NCBI GenBank assembly: GCA_037176845.1
Contig: JAYKXP010000182.1
Location: 1-64,000 of the forward strand
DNA: 64,000 nucleotides
DNA from: Paramarasmius palmivorus
Lineage: Eukaryota; Basidiomycota; Agaricomycetes; Agaricales; Marasmiaceae
Direction of reading: 5' to 3'
The stretch's first letter is position 1. Every line of letters starts with the position of its first letter. Under the pieces are notes generated by a model. The model had not been told where the DNA came from, did no database searches, and worked only from the letters and a program-made list of their open reading frames with translations. Position numbers and translations under genes: made by a program. Of this stretch, positions 37,919-47,899 are shown piece by piece.

Positions 37919-39626
37919 ATGTCTCACCAGATGCTCTCAAGCATCTGTTTGATGGGCGACAGGTAACTCGTCTTCTATTCATGTCTATCATTATTCACAA
38001 ATAATGCCTTCAACAGACTAGACAGAGTATTTTTTTCTCTCCTTTCCTGACCGGCACCGACGACCACATTGATGCGCTCCTTCACCGAGCCCTTTCGATT
38101 GCAGAGCATCCTTCTATCGAGACCGACTCCCCGCTCACAACACCTCCATCGACACCACCTTCTTCTCCCCCTGCCTCTCCTCACCTCGACCCAACCCCTA
38201 CCAGCATCTCGACTCCACCATCATCCAGGGGCCCAATTACTTCATCAGCAGCTAAACGAACGACCCGTACTCGGCGGGTGAACGTCGAACGGGACAAGCT
38301 CAAGAGCAAGAAGAATAAGCATCGTCAACGCCGAGCCAAACAGATTGCAATTTGTGTCAATGTCAGTGCGGCTCAGGCGCATCGACCATCGACATCTCTG
38401 TTTTCCTCTGCCGTCATCCTCCCAGAAGAACTCGGCCATGAAAGTATAACCCCCAGCTCCACTGGGTACATTGGAGTCGAAAAAGATCTACCCGAGAGAC
38501 GAGAGTACTCCCGCGAAGAATTACTGGCACTTGGGTTTCGCCTTCATGCACACAACCCGAAGTAAGTCTCACTTTCGGTATCTATTTCAGAATTTTGACA
38601 ACCCATCAGTGCTCCCTGCCCCATTCTGCATTCGCAAACCAATTCCGTTATGTGCCTTGTCCAGCCGGCTCCTCCATCCGACTCCACCTGGCCGCTTCTA
38701 GTCCGACATCTCAACCAGACAATTGAAAGGCTGCGGAGTCAATGCACGTTCAAGCCAAACCGTTTGACGGTGAAACAGCGTCGGCTTGCCCAAATGGGTC
38801 TCGGAGGTCCGTTCGCTCTAGCGGAGCGTCGCGGACGTTTTAATCATTTGACTTATGGCATTTCTTTTGGCAACGGGCAGAAGGTCAAGGCACATCAATA
38901 CTTGATAGATGGACTGAATTCTGATTAGCGTTACAGTTTCCACAGCTTCTGCGACATACGGCAAGAAACAAAGGTGTCGTTGAACAAATTCGGAACGATC
39001 CAATGTTTCAACGTCTCACGGGTTGGCTATCAGGTGCGTCTGGTTTGTTATTTGGTGTATATCTCATCTGACTGGACTTTCAAACAGTTGGCATGTTGAC
39101 TTGGGCACCCAAATTGTTCTTATACTATGTGCAAGTCATGGCGTCACTCCTCACTCGATATCCTCGGCTCCACCTCCCTTTCCAAAATTCTATATTCGCG
39201 GCTTTCACAGTCAACTTCGGTCCGGCTACTGTCTGCTTTCCCCATCGCGATATCAAAAACTTGGCGTTCGGTTGGTGTGCTATTACAGCCCTTGGAGATT
39301 ATGATTGGACACTTGGCGGTCATCTGGTCTTGTGGGATCTGAAGCTCATGATTGAGTTTCCGCCTGGGACCACAATCTACTTGCCTTCCGCCACTCTTTG
39401 TCACCTCAACACAACCATTCGGCCGCATGAGAAGCGCTACTCGTTTACTATGTTCTCCGCGGGTGGGCTCTTTCGATGGGTCGAGCATGGTTTTCAGACC
39501 GAAAAGGTATATTCGGCCACTGTGGCTGCGGCTCAGCTCGCAGCCGACAATCGGAAACGATGGGACAACGGGTTAGCCTTGTTTTCGACGCTTGCTGAAC
39601 TTCGTGGAGGTACCCATCATACGTAA
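37919..39626 (+). CDS. TET/JBP-family 2-oxoglutarate/Fe(II) dioxygenase, five exons, apparently intact
   Basis: The family oxidises 5-methylcytosine (or thymine in JBP) in DNA, using Fe(II) and 2-oxoglutarate, in the nucleus. The exons are 37,919-37,962, 38,022-38,561, 38,610-38,883, 38,937-39,033 and 39,088-39,626. All are in phase, giving 497 residues. The N-terminus is Pro/Ser-rich, then basic ('KLKSKKNKHRQRRAK'). The catalytic part includes 'RGRFNHLTYGISFGNGQ', the iron-binding HxD as 'FPHRDIKN', then 'GWCAITALGDYD', 'GGHLVLWDLKL', the distal histidine in 'SATLCHLNTT', and the 2-oxoglutarate-binding arginine in 'EKRYSFTMFSAGGLFRW'. All key residues are present. The start was chosen for the small first exon that splices in phase. 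Divergent pairing with a KDZ transposase is the arrangement known from mushroom genomes. Confidence 0.9.
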
Positions 39627-39844
39627 ATGTCTTTGTATTTTCGGACTCGAGTACTTAATATATCAGCGAACTTGAAATATCTAAACTGTGGCATCAGAAG
39701 AAAAATCACTGATAGACATGTGATAGACTTTATTACAGTAGCGCCACTTTCCCACATGGCCAAGTTCAGCCACCCTGTTTTTTTTTCCCCGAGAGATAAT
39801 GAATTGGGACTAATTATCTATGGTAACAAAGGTGTACAGCTACT

Positions 39845-40413
39845 CTAGACCCGATCTTCGCCTTCCGTGTCGTCAGACTGAGTGCGGATGTTATGCTTGC
39901 GCGCAAGTTCACGTTCGCGAAGTAACAGTTGACTAGCTCCCCCCGCCGCCGAGAAAGGCCCGTATAAAGCATCGATAAAGTTGTTTCTGAGAGCCCCCTG
40001 AACCATATCGAGACTGCTGTCGAGCGGGATGGCGACAGGAGCAGTGTACGGGCGACCGCGACTGAGAGACTGATCAGTGGAAACGAAATCGGAAATATTA
40101 CGGAAACTCACCTGGAAGGATTCCTTGAAGGAGACGGTACCGTCGTAACGTCGTAGGAAGCAATGTCCGACTCAGAGTCTGTCCCAGAGTTAGATTCCGA
40201 AGCATGAGGCTGGCTGCCAGGTTTCTCGGCTTTTTTGGTTGAGGTACTCTCGCCATTGTTAGGCTTGTCCTCTGTGCTATTTGATTCTAGATTAGGTTAT
40301 AATAGTGATAGATAAATCTGGGTCACTCACTTCTGTGCACTTGAGACCGGGGACTGAGTTGTGCCAGACGTCTGAGCTTGCGTCTGAGAGGTGTTCGACG
40401 AGGGCGAGGGCAT
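39845..40413 (-). CDS. small Ser/Thr-rich unknown protein, KDZ-element cargo
   Basis: Three exons (40,331-40,413, 40,112-40,276 and 39,845-40,061) join in phase to 154 residues. The start ATG at 40,413 opens a low-complexity 'SSNTSQTQAQTSGTTQS' stretch. The middle is charged. The C-terminal 70 residues are more ordered ('IPLDSSLDMVQGALRNNFID', then 'LLLRERELARKHNI'). No domain is recognised. It is convergent with the TET/JBP gene, 218 bases away. No stops, and each intron has GTGAGT. Confidence 0.65.
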
Positions 40414-40907
40414 GATGGCGGTAAGGAACAAAGAAAAATAACAATCAAATCTGGTCCAGACATACCTATGTGTGGGGTAATTGACAGGATGTTGATTTCT
40501 GCCCGGCAGAAAATCAGGACGACTGAAGTAGGTTATTCTCTTTTTTGGCTCTGTTAAGAGACGGGAAGGAACTCTGTGAGCTCGGAAGAGAAGTGGAACG
40601 GGCTCTAGAATATCTGGCTCTCACTTTGTTCACTCAGAATTTAATGTGGCCGGAGGAAACAATATGTACGAAGCAAACAAGGTGTGCGAACAGTCAATGG
40701 ACTAAAGACTGCACAGAGACAAAGGTGATCCATACTTTCGTCAATCAGTATCTGTTCCACATATAATATTCTGGGCTATGGGACTCATATTATTCATTAA
40801 TTGCTGATCTTCAAATCACACCAAAGATAGAACCCAGAAAACGCTATATTCGATCGTTGTACAATAGGACTACTATAATAAGGCAAATAAACTACGAGAC
40901 CATAGCT
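40414..40907. other. intergenic spacer within the KDZ element
   Basis: AT-rich spacer between two minus-strand genes. The plus-strand ORF at 40,545-40,766 has no support. Confidence 0.35.
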
Positions 40908-41692
40908 TCACTGATCAGCAGGCAGAAGGGATACTCGACCGGTTGAGAGCGCAAGCCTCCAGAGCTCTTCAGCCTTGTCCTTGGACCCCAATCGCTCAAC
41001 TCGTACCAAGGAATGTTGTCCTGCTGCTCGCTTCGCATCCGCCCTAAATACGTACCTCTGAGCTTGCTACAAAGTAAGGAAATGAAATCACTCACTCATT
41101 ATCATAGACACCAGGTGCTGCGCCCTTGACGACGACCCACCAAAATCGTCGCATCTTCCTCGCTGACTCTGCGACCTGTTCCTGCTTAATGTGACTTGAA
41201 CCGCCGACGAGAAGGTCGCCGTATCCTCGGATTTCCTGTTGCTTCGGTTGTGAATGCTTGAAAGAACTTGCTGACTTCTCACAGCCTGTGGGACCTTTTG
41301 GAGGATCCCCCACAATGGCTTTCTCGTTCGCCTCCTGCCATGCCTGTTTCGCTGACTCCACAGTAGGAAATCCACGAAAATTTTGGTTGCGAAATCCAGA
41401 AACGGAATGGTTACAAGACTCCCTGCAGATCTCAAAGTCAGCGACAGCGAGTGGAAATTCAAATAGAAACTCACCAGGTATAGTGCACTCCTTTGACACG
41501 ACCGTTAAATACCACGTAGGCGACACTTCCGCTATTAGTCTTAGTGGGCGAGAGACCAGCACCCCTGATATGATTGTGTGACGCTCGCACAAAAGGATCT
41601 TCCTCGCCCTCAATAACCTCTGGAGATTCGGAACGCGTGGATAACTGTGAAAATCGATGAAAGACTTCTTCGTCCGAGTCGAAATCTGACAT
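40908..41692 (-). CDS. protein with two viroplasmin / RNase H1 N-terminal-like domains, KDZ-element cargo
   Basis: Three exons (41,475-41,692, 41,096-41,422 and 40,908-41,043) give 226 residues with consistent phases. The first domain is about residues 55-105, with 'YVVFNGRVKGVHYTW', 'CNHSVSGF', 'FRGFPTVESAKQAW'. It matches the small fold found at the N-terminus of eukaryotic RNase H1 and in caulimovirus viroplasmin (consensus YVV.xGRxPGVYxxW..C..QV.GF..A.Y..F...EEA). A second, more divergent copy ends the protein ('FWWVVVKGAAPGVYDNE', then 'DKAEELWRLA'). In RNase H1 this fold binds RNA-DNA hybrid or dsRNA. No RNase H catalytic domain follows. The last intron uses the second AG (41,044), because only that one restores the domain frame. 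Confidence 0.72.
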
Positions 41693-42038
41693 ATCTGGCT
41701 TCTGAGATTAGTGAGCTATCAATTAATGTGAGTGGGGGGGATGCTGACCGTTCACCGTGTTTACAGGGGAAGGAATGGGTCTTGGGGAAGGAACAATAAT
41801 GGGCGTTTGTGTGAGCGTCGGCAACAAATCATTGAATGATTGAGTGATTGGCCTGTGAAATGATTGCCCGTTTGATCCACCAGTGTGACACTAGTGTGAC
41901 ATCTGTAGTTTTGATTTCTCGGACCATCGTCGGGACCTTTATGTACGTCCTCTAAGTCTTATCAGGCTGGTATGTTTGATTCTATTGCTATTTTATTGCC
42001 TAGAATGCCTGAGCTCACACTTACCACAAGATACACCA

Positions 42039-42624
42039 ATGACTCGCTCCGACCCAGAAAATATAGCGCGCCTTCGAGTACAAGGTAACCTCCATATTAC
42101 CGGGGAAGAGGAACAGGCCTGGATGCGGCAAAAATGGCCCCATCTTTCTGAGGAACACTTTCATGATATGACGATATCACGTCAACAGCGCCGTAGGGAG
42201 CTTAACAAGAGAGAGAGAGAGCATGCACGTTACCTTAGGTGCGTATCAAGTTCTTCGAAGTCCGAGCCGTTGCTGAGCCATATACTAATGTACGTCGTAT
42301 AAGCAGGAATAGAGACCAAAGGAAGGCGGCCGCAGCATTAAGGATCCAAAGGTACATCATAACAATGTCGTGTTGCCATACCAAATATCTGAAACGGGCG
42401 CCGCAGGAAAATGGAGGCTTTCAAAGATGATGTAGACGCGCTGGAGAAATTCAAGGAGGCACATCGTAATGCCCAAGGTCGGTATCATCAACGTAACAAG
42501 GAGCAAATCAACGCCAAGGCTCGGATCCGACGTTCTGAGGCCATGAAGAAGGCTAGGTATGCCCCCGTATCAATGGATTAACTTCTTATTCGCTCATGAT
42601 TGGAACGGTGACATTCATAGGTGA
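42039..42624 (+). CDS. basic coiled-coil protein, KDZ-element cargo
   Basis: Exons 42,039-42,238, 42,307-42,351, 42,407-42,556 and a tiny terminal exon 42,621-42,624 give about 132 residues. It is highly charged and helical: 'RQQRRRELNKREREHARY', 'NRDQRKAAAALRIQRK', 'RYHQRNKEQINAKARIRR'. The RY.xRN.ExINAKAR pattern recurs in many mushroom transposon-linked proteins as far as I recall; its function is unknown. An alternative last exon at 42,757-42,811 (acceptor TTTACAG) would replace the tiny one and add about 18 residues. The ATG at 42,039 is the first in frame after the upstream acceptor-like AG. Confidence 0.55.
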
Positions 42625-42920
42625 ATTCGATAGAAACCAATCTTCTGTAGGCCTAGTCAATGTATACAACGATGCAACTGAGCCCAACCTCCACTACTAT
42701 TAATGCCGAAATCCGTAAAAGCCATATCCGAATAAATCACGTTCACTCGTTTACAGTGACCCTTTCGCCGGTTCCGAAAAATGGGTGTACGAAAGGATTT
42801 CACTTGCTTGATTGTTGGCTGGAGGTTCGGCTGGGTAATATCATTCAGGCGGTGGCTGAGATCTCTGCAAATTGCAGGGATAATATAGCTCAGAATATTC
42901 CTGCCTGCAATCCACCAACC

Positions 42921-44172
42921 ATGCCTCTGGAAGACTCAGGACGGTCTAGCGTTGATGACGGTTTATCGACTGGTGAGCGTTTTTTCTGGACGGTGTGGCC
43001 TGTGGATACTGACCATGTGATGGGCGTCTCTGACAGGTGAAACAAACAGTCCCTCAAGCAAGATACGTGAAGAAATACCCCATGAATCGTTGTAGACACC
43101 AGAAGGTACGTCAAACTTGGTATCTCGTGTATAATTCTGATTAATTTTTTCTATAGAACCTAATGAAACGGACGACGCGTCGCGGTCATCAAACCTCGAT
43201 ATCCCGGGAGAAGGGCTCAAAAAGGCAGTAGGAGTACATCTGGGTAAGTATGTGTTTATCTCGAGTCATAACTACACTGACGTTCAAGCTATAGACGGTG
43301 GAGACGCATCTGGTGGAGCGGACCCTATGGCTTCGAGCTCGACCAACAATGCCGACACTGGCGCGTGGCAAGCACCCAGCCGTCCTTCGACAGGTCCAAA
43401 CTCGAACGCAGACCCTACTCCGACCTCCGTGACATCCTCGAATCAGGAGACCGCGAACCGACGGGGGAACCCAGGAAACTTTACTGGGGAACAGCTACAG
43501 TTCTTGCTCGACGCGTTTGCCGAGTACGACAAGTTACCCCGGCGAAGCAAGGAGAGTGGGGATTGGATGAGGGAGTTTATTCCAAAGTTCATTGCAAGAT
43601 TCCCTTTGGACAAGTATCCTCCACCATCAATTAAACAGATGTCACCACTCGAGGATGTCGACGTCAGTAAATTGAGCGCTAAAAAGCTGAAGGCTTATAA
43701 AAAACGGGTGGCCGCGCGCGAGGCCAACGAACGCCCGGAAGAAAGGCTCGCTACAGTAAGTTATTGTCGTGATATGCCCAGTGTGCTGCTGATATAGTGC
43801 TTTTGCAAGGCGATTCGGCGGTGGTTCTATTGGAAAGGAGGCGACATGAGGAAGAAGGACGATGAGTCAGTTGAGAAGTTCTTGAAGAGCATGAAGAAGG
43901 AAGCCAAAGCCCCTCGTCGACAGCAGAAGCAGAACTATCTCACCTCGAGTGAAGGATTCAGGAAGGCAGTCGAGGAGAAGTCGAATGAGACAGGACGTCT
44001 GGATCGACTCCCAAGTCGTCATAAAGCAGCAAATCAACTGTGGGGGGAGCTTGACGAGGACCAACAACAGGTGATTCTGGATGATATCGAGGCAAAATAT
44101 TCGGAAGCCTTGTCTGAGTGGAAGAAGAAAAAGGAAGGGGGTGTTGAGGAAGGGGCTCGTGACTCGATGTAA
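42921..44172 (+). pseudogene. unknown 'IRRWFYW' protein, KDZ-element cargo, one in-frame TAG
   Basis: Exons 42,921-42,972, 43,037-43,105, 43,157-43,243, 43,295-43,755 and 43,810-44,172 join with fully consistent phases, for 343 codons. One TAG sits at 43,093-43,095 in exon 2; the sequence reads on smoothly after it ('TPEEPNETDDASRSS'). If the TAG is a true stop, an internal start would be needed. The core has 'FTGEQLQFLLDAFAEYDKL', then a helix, then 'IRRWFYWKGG'. The C-terminal helical part has 'HKAANQLWGELDEDQQQ'. This matches the layout of a large agaricomycete family of unknown function that I recall (an N-terminal FTG..L.FL helix, IxxWF(Y/F) motif, late W..L...). The two other plausible readings are nonsense mutation or an unrecognised intron. 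Confidence 0.55.
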
Positions 44173-44401
44173 GGTTTACGTGCTGCTTTTGAAGATCTTC
44201 GTTGACGAGTTGGTCTCTAGAACTCGTCGCAGCGTTGGAAGAATAGTACAGCCGTTCATCGATGTCTTGCACCGGCGTACAGGCCTCTCGTGCGTGGTTT
44301 TTGTGGGTGAGGATGTAGATGGTCAGGGTAAATTCGACTCTGCGATGTAAGTGTTCAGCGTTTCTGTTTGGTTTGGATTGAGGCTCAAACGTGAAAACAG
44401 T

Positions 44402-46802
44402 ATGAGTGCTTCCCCACCAGGCACTCCGAAAATAACACAGTTCAACGTCGATAAATTCAATCCGTTTATCGAATTCTTCTACCGCTGGCTCCGAACGATC
44501 CGACAACACGGGGAAGAAGCGGGCAACTCACCAGCGCCTGAAGATTCAGCAACTTCAATGACATCTTCGCAGGGCAGTGGCACCTCGGCCTCTGCCTCGG
44601 TTTCAGCACAAGGCAGACCGGACTTGGATGCAAACACTCAAGGGTCCATCCCTATCTCTGGTATCAGCAAGAAACGCAGAAACAGGCGGAAGAAACGCGT
44701 GGGAGACGAGGAAGAGACGACGAGTAGCGATTCGGGTATGGGGAGTGGAGTTGGAGGCGACGATGACGCTTTTGGTGAGCAGGAAAGCGACTATGAGGAG
44801 GAATCTGAGGAGGAGGAGCCGAATGTTCCACAATTCAAGCCAGCACCGGGACCGTACGAAGCTCGTCGCGAGGAAAACATCAAAGCCAACCGCGAGCTTT
44901 TGACAAAGCTCAGGTTGGACAAGAGTATATTTGCCTCAACGAAGCCACCGAAGAGACCCAGTTCGTCCAAGGGTAAAGAATCAGGTCAAGATTCAGTTGA
45001 ACCTAAAAGACGTTCCTCGCGGCTGAAGGCTAGTGCACTGGTGCGTTTACTTCTATTGTTGTATGCTCTGATGCTTTACTGATATCCTTTCCATTAGGTC
45101 ACTGGTGAGAGGAGTGCCCAAGATTGTCAAGATCCTGCAAATCTGAGAGCAGATCAACCTGAGGTCAGTTGGCTTAATTTGATTGGTCTGTATCAAGCTA
45201 ATAGAGTTACATTAAAAGATCGATGTTGTCAACTTTCCCGTGGAGGATACTTACGACAAGTTGGTGACCGAATGCAATCGGTTCAAGGACGACCAAGAAA
45301 GTGTCGATGTCATGCAGCTGTGCGACTTAGTGATGGCAACAACGACCGAAGGCTCAGAGGCTCGAAATACGTGGATTGCCTATGTGTCTGCGTTATCCCA
45401 GGCTTGGTTGGATAAGAAGGAGAATCCATTACAGGATATAGCATGGCCATCAGTACGTTGTTTGTTTGGGGATTTATGGTTGACATATGTAACTAAACGG
45501 TTGTCTTATAGCTTCCCGACCGGAATATCGAAACCGGTTGCAAAACACAAGACCGTCACGAGGTAAGCTCTTTGATGAAGCAGGTAATGATTGATATTGA
45601 CCGAACGTTTGAATAGCCATCACCGGATGACAATGTGGAGGAAAGAGATCATCTGGCAGTCCGAATCGGCGATCCTATACCAGCGGATGACGAAAGGGGT
45701 GGTAACGGTGATGAAGTGAGTTGTGTTATATCATGATAATGGTCAGACTGATAAGATGAGGCAGGACGTGCAGCTTAGGGAAGAGTCGAATGACCAGCCT
45801 CGTCTGGATGGCATCAACGGTCCAGAACAAGGTCTTCAGATGGCGGGGAATGAGTTATCGAGCACGAAAATACCCTCGAGCACAGGCAGTTCCACTGTTT
45901 CACCTGATCTGACAGAAGCCATCAATTCGTCGCTTGATTCTATGCCGGATCAAATACCACAAGAACACCAATCTTCATCTTTGCCAGCCCTTGAGCTAGG
46001 AGTAGAGGGTCACTCCAAGTCCGAAGCGGTAGTCGCAGCTTACGCGACCGTCATGGTGTCACCAAGGTATACATATGACCCAGGAGAACATGATAGCGAC
46101 GTGATCTCATGGTTCGTGTCTTATCTTATGGGTAAGCCTACAGGATATCAAGGCCCAGATCGACCTCAGCTGTGGAGGTCATTGGTATACCTTTGGGCAG
46201 ACCTGCAGGAAAGCTGGGAAATGGTGCCGGGCTTCAAAAATAAGGTACTTGCTCGATCGAATGGGTTAGACAGGCACTGACCTCTTTGTTTAGAAAGCAC
46301 CTGGCAAGCCTGTTCGTCCAATATGCATTGAGCAATGGAACAAATATGGGCGGACTCGCAGCATGGCTTCTGGTGCACCTCCTGGTGCAACTCTAGAATG
46401 CCTACGTGCGGAATGGTGGTCGTGGTGGTCCTCGGCGAACCCCCCCAGCGTATCTCGCAGTGGCCACTTTGTTCTACCAGCTACCGAATCCGACGTCAAA
46501 GAAATGCACATGCGAGGCGAACATGGGATCGTACTGTTCTTGGTAGTACTCCGCTGGTGGCACGATGTGGGTGGCCATTCAGACGAAGCTAGTATGTGGG
46601 AAGAGGCAGTGAAGAGTATGTATTGTGCCATGGACCTCATGCTAAAGTCAATGTAAGCGTTGGTCTTCTTGAGAACATTCGGTTTATCTGACGTTTTGGA
46701 AACAGCGTTGAAACGTCGACAGTTAGCACAGGATGTAAGCGAAAGGATTTGGAGGAAGAGAACATGAGGGAGAGTAAGGTAGCAAAACGATCCCGGAAGT
46801 AA
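44402..46802 (+). CDS. unknown 674-residue acidic protein with a Trp-rich C-terminal domain, KDZ-element cargo
   Basis: Eight exons (44,402-45,040, 45,098-45,163, 45,219-45,452, 45,512-45,562, 45,617-45,715, 45,765-46,244, 46,294-46,652 and 46,706-46,802) all agree in phase and no stop occurs. The N-terminal third is Ser-rich, then basic ('KKRRNRRKKRVGDEEE') and strongly acidic. The middle holds repeated helical segments. The last 200 residues form a conserved-looking block: 'LWRSLVYLWADLQESW', 'IEQWNKYGR', 'LRAEWWSWWSSANP', 'VVLRWWHDVGG'. I recall that W..LV..W..LE / WW..L / LxWW block from many mushroom proteins of unknown function. A nuclear-localisation-like tail ends it ('CKRKDLEEE...KRSRK'). 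It lies 230 bases after the preceding cargo gene, in the same orientation, at the right end of the element. Confidence 0.72.
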
Positions 46803-47088
46803 TATAGCTATGTCTTCGTTGTGTCAGGTGCATTAGATATAAATGATACTAGTGTTTTATTGGACTTGAAGCTCTGAATGTGTGACTTATGTGTCCAGAA
46901 ATTGTGAGTGTGTGACACCGTTACAACACGGCATGAGAGACTATACTGGCAAAAATGGGCTCAGTTAAGTATTCTTGGCAGATATTGGGCTTTTACCCTA
47001 AGTATTTCTCTAAAAGGAAGGTAGATACCTACTTAAAGTGCGTTGCAGAGGATTGTTTACCCTTTAGAACCCTTGAATAACATTATCT

Positions 47089-47141
47089 GTGACTTTGCAA
47101 AGTGTACCTGGGGTTATTAGCAAGGGACTTTGCAAAGGTCC
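47089..47141 (-). repeat. right terminal inverted repeat of the KDZ element
   Basis: 'gtgactttgcaaagtgta' (47,089-47,106) and GGGACTTTGCAAAGGTCC (47,124-47,141) mirror the left-end palindrome pair, with near-equal spacing (35 versus 34 bases). One base in the outermost copy breaks perfect symmetry. Confidence 0.7.
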
Positions 47142-47149
47142 AACAAGAT

Positions 47150-47870
47150 CGGCTGGATCCTCATAGCCCAGAAAAACTGGTGTGAAGCGGAAGGCTGACC
47201 AGGATGCAGGATTTGGGAGAAGGAGATGAGTAGACTTGAGCTCCGGGTACTATGGATGGTTATGTTCGTGGAGCAGTCTTCTGGGGGTGAAGGGAGATTG
47301 TCGATGGGGTGCAATGCAGCCGCCCATCCAAACAAGGGCGCAATAGATGCCTTGGAGACGTGTGTGGGGTCGAGAACTGGGTGAAAGGGTGATTGTGTAG
47401 CGTCTCTCGCTGTCGTTTTTGGACAATGATCTTGTGAAGATGGTAGGGATGACCGAGGAGGATGTAGCGTCTTGGCGGGGTGTTCAAGAGAAGGATAAAG
47501 TTGACGAGAGAAGGGCATTGAAAATTAGACGATACTGTAGAAATGGGTATGAATGGATGTATACCTCGACCAAATTTAGTGCTCGATTTCAATGGCCCAA
47601 TGTCCTCTCTTTGACCCCATAACTGCTACTATACCGTTCTACACATCTGAGTCACTACGATGAGAGCAACCTGGGTTTGTGAACAGTTGCGGGGGCTATC
47701 GAGGACGACGTTGACATCGTAATACCCTAATGACCTGTGTGCGATTCGTGGCTGTTTCGTCCTGGTTCTGAGGTTGCTTGTCGAGGGCTACAAAAGGACC
47801 GAGTCAGAGAGCGCGGAAGCGGAAAAAGGTAACTCCGCGCTGAATGGGTTCAATTGGTGTAAGGCCGTCT
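47150..47870 (-). repeat. dispersed repeat family R, copy e, abutting the KDZ element
   Basis: On the minus strand it has 'cggagttacctttttccgc' at about 47,850, 'tatggggtcaaagagagg' at about 47,622, 'ggtcgaggtatacatccatt' at about 47,570 and 'cgctacatcctcctcggtca' at about 47,470. This is the clearest counterpart of copy b. It starts within about ten bases of the right end of the element, so the element may have inserted into or next to an R copy. Confidence 0.6.
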
Positions 47871-47899
47871 AGAGACAACAAAACACAACTCAACCTCTT

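Larger units (their letters stand above)
33567..47141. mobile_element. 13.6-kb KDZ DNA transposon carrying a TET/JBP gene and further cargo
   Basis: Each end carries two copies of a palindrome with core ACTTTGCAAAGT, 34-35 bases apart, in mirror arrangement. They start at 33,567 and 33,602 on the left, and at 47,089 and 47,124 on the right; a further internal copy is at 33,781. Between the ends I find a CxC2-KDZ transposase, a TET/JBP dioxygenase and five other genes. Six of the seven are uninterrupted across all introns. Association of KDZ transposases with TET/JBP genes in basidiomycetes is established knowledge (Iyer and colleagues). I see no clear target-site duplication. The flanks are gene G (left) and R copy e (right). 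Confidence 0.8.

Noticed and set aside
39144..39488. Minus-strand ORF within the TET/JBP locus
   Set aside because: It is a shadow of the catalytic exon.
43958..44509. 183-codon minus-strand ORF
   Set aside because: It is antisense to well-phased exons of cargo genes with clear protein character on the plus strand.
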